From assembly GCF_024609785.1 (NCBI RefSeq), contig NZ_JANHJQ010000039.1:1-36304 (forward strand): a stretch of 36,304 nt of DNA. Direction: 5' to 3'. Below the pieces are notes generated by a model. The model made no database searches. It was not told where the DNA came from and saw only the letters and a list, made by a program, of their open reading frames with translations. The translations under genes were made by a program, and so were the position numbers. Below, in pieces: positions 36,034 to 36,304 of the stretch (within the stretch, counting starts at the first letter, position 1; the number at the start of each line of letters is the position of its first letter). This DNA is from Pseudalkalibacillus decolorationis. Lineage in GTDB: Bacteria > Bacillota > Bacilli > Bacillales > Fictibacillaceae.

Positions 36034-36304
36034 TTACCATCCACGCTCTTGCATACGTTCAGAAGGATGAAGCGTTGAAATTTCGATCCCTTTCATTGCA
36101 GTTCCAAGACCTTTTGATATACTCGCAATTAATTCATAATCTTGATAATGAGTTGTCGCTTCAACGATTGCACGTGCGAATTTTTCTGGATTATCGGATT
36201 TGAAAATTCCTGAACCAACGAATACTCCGTCAGCACCCAATTCCATCATCAATGCTGCATCTGCTGGAGAAGCTACTCCACCTGCTGCAAAGTTTACGAC
36301 AGGA
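36034..36304 (-). CDS. pdxS: Pyridoxal 5'-phosphate synthase PdxS subunit, 3' part
   Basis: The last 89 codons of pdxS; the 5' part lies beyond the window. PdxS makes PLP from ribose 5-phosphate, glyceraldehyde 3-phosphate and ammonia supplied by the PdxT glutaminase. Visible blocks are [40 protein letters not shown] and the C terminus [14 protein letters not shown], nearly identical to the end of B. subtilis PdxS. In Bacillus pdxT normally follows directly; here a terminator and repeat A follow instead. PLP is the cofactor of the two aminotransferases nearby, but no operon link is visible. Confidence 0.93.
   Translation of the reverse strand, partial: PVVNFAAGGVASPADAALMMELGADGVFVGSGIFKSDNPEKFARAIVEATTHYQDYELIASISKGLGTAMKGIEISTLHPSERMQERGW

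Overview
The window looks like chromosomal DNA of a low-to-moderate G+C, endospore-forming Bacillaceae bacterium. The grounds are gene content and order: the blocks hprK-lgt-yvoD-ppaX-yvoF, hisZGDBHAFI, csbA-uvrB-uvrA and yvlB-yvlD are all arranged much as I remember them from Bacillus subtilis. There is also a Rap-Phr type regulator/peptide pair, and Shine-Dalgarno sites are of the strong GGAGG type. I cannot name the species. No rRNA or tRNA gene, CRISPR array, prophage or intact transposon was seen.

Layout. (1) 1-6.9 kb: a complete histidine biosynthesis operon on the minus strand, hisZGDBHAFI, with a sigma-A type promoter at 6889-6917 and a terminator just past hisI. The last gene is a HisI-HisE fusion with an unusually long, repetitive acidic linker. 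(2) 6.9-9.7 kb: a plus-strand Ca2+/H+ antiporter, then about 1 kb without intact genes that holds a frameshifted gene remnant, a 20-bp tandem array and a terminator with no gene in front of it, then an unrecognised 175-residue protein. (3) 9.8-13.8 kb: yvoF, ppaX, yvoD, lgt and hprK on the minus strand, linking HPr(Ser-P) control, pyrophosphate hydrolysis and lipoprotein lipidation. (4) 14.1-16.7 kb: a GNAT acetyltransferase and an envelope-stress type group (yvlD, yvlB and a DUF4870-like protein). (5) 16.9-25 kb: uvrB-uvrA behind a probable LexA operator, an AIM24-family protein, a TauE/SafE exporter, a second tandem array (6 x 40 bp) and csbA. (6) 25.2-26.4 kb: a rap-phr cassette. The 49-residue Phr precursor starts one base after the rap stop codon. 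(7) 26.9-35.3 kb: a polyamine/GABA catabolic cluster (speB-like ureohydrolase, gabD, gabT, putrescine aminotransferase, aldehyde dehydrogenase, PuuP-like importer). It can in principle take agmatine or putrescine to succinate, and it has two textbook sigma-54 promoters. (8) 36.0 kb to the end: the 3' part of pdxS, with a terminator where pdxT would normally follow.

The most unusual signal is a family of intergenic repeats (here called A, B and C) scattered across the window. Three long copies of A fold into the same hairpin and carry compensatory base changes between copies, so the structure itself appears to be conserved. B and C are smaller hairpin modules that occur alone, next to each other, or inside A. 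Two further arrays, with 20-bp and 40-bp periods, lie beside decayed coding sequence. These repeats together are the best candidate here for something not described by standard annotation.
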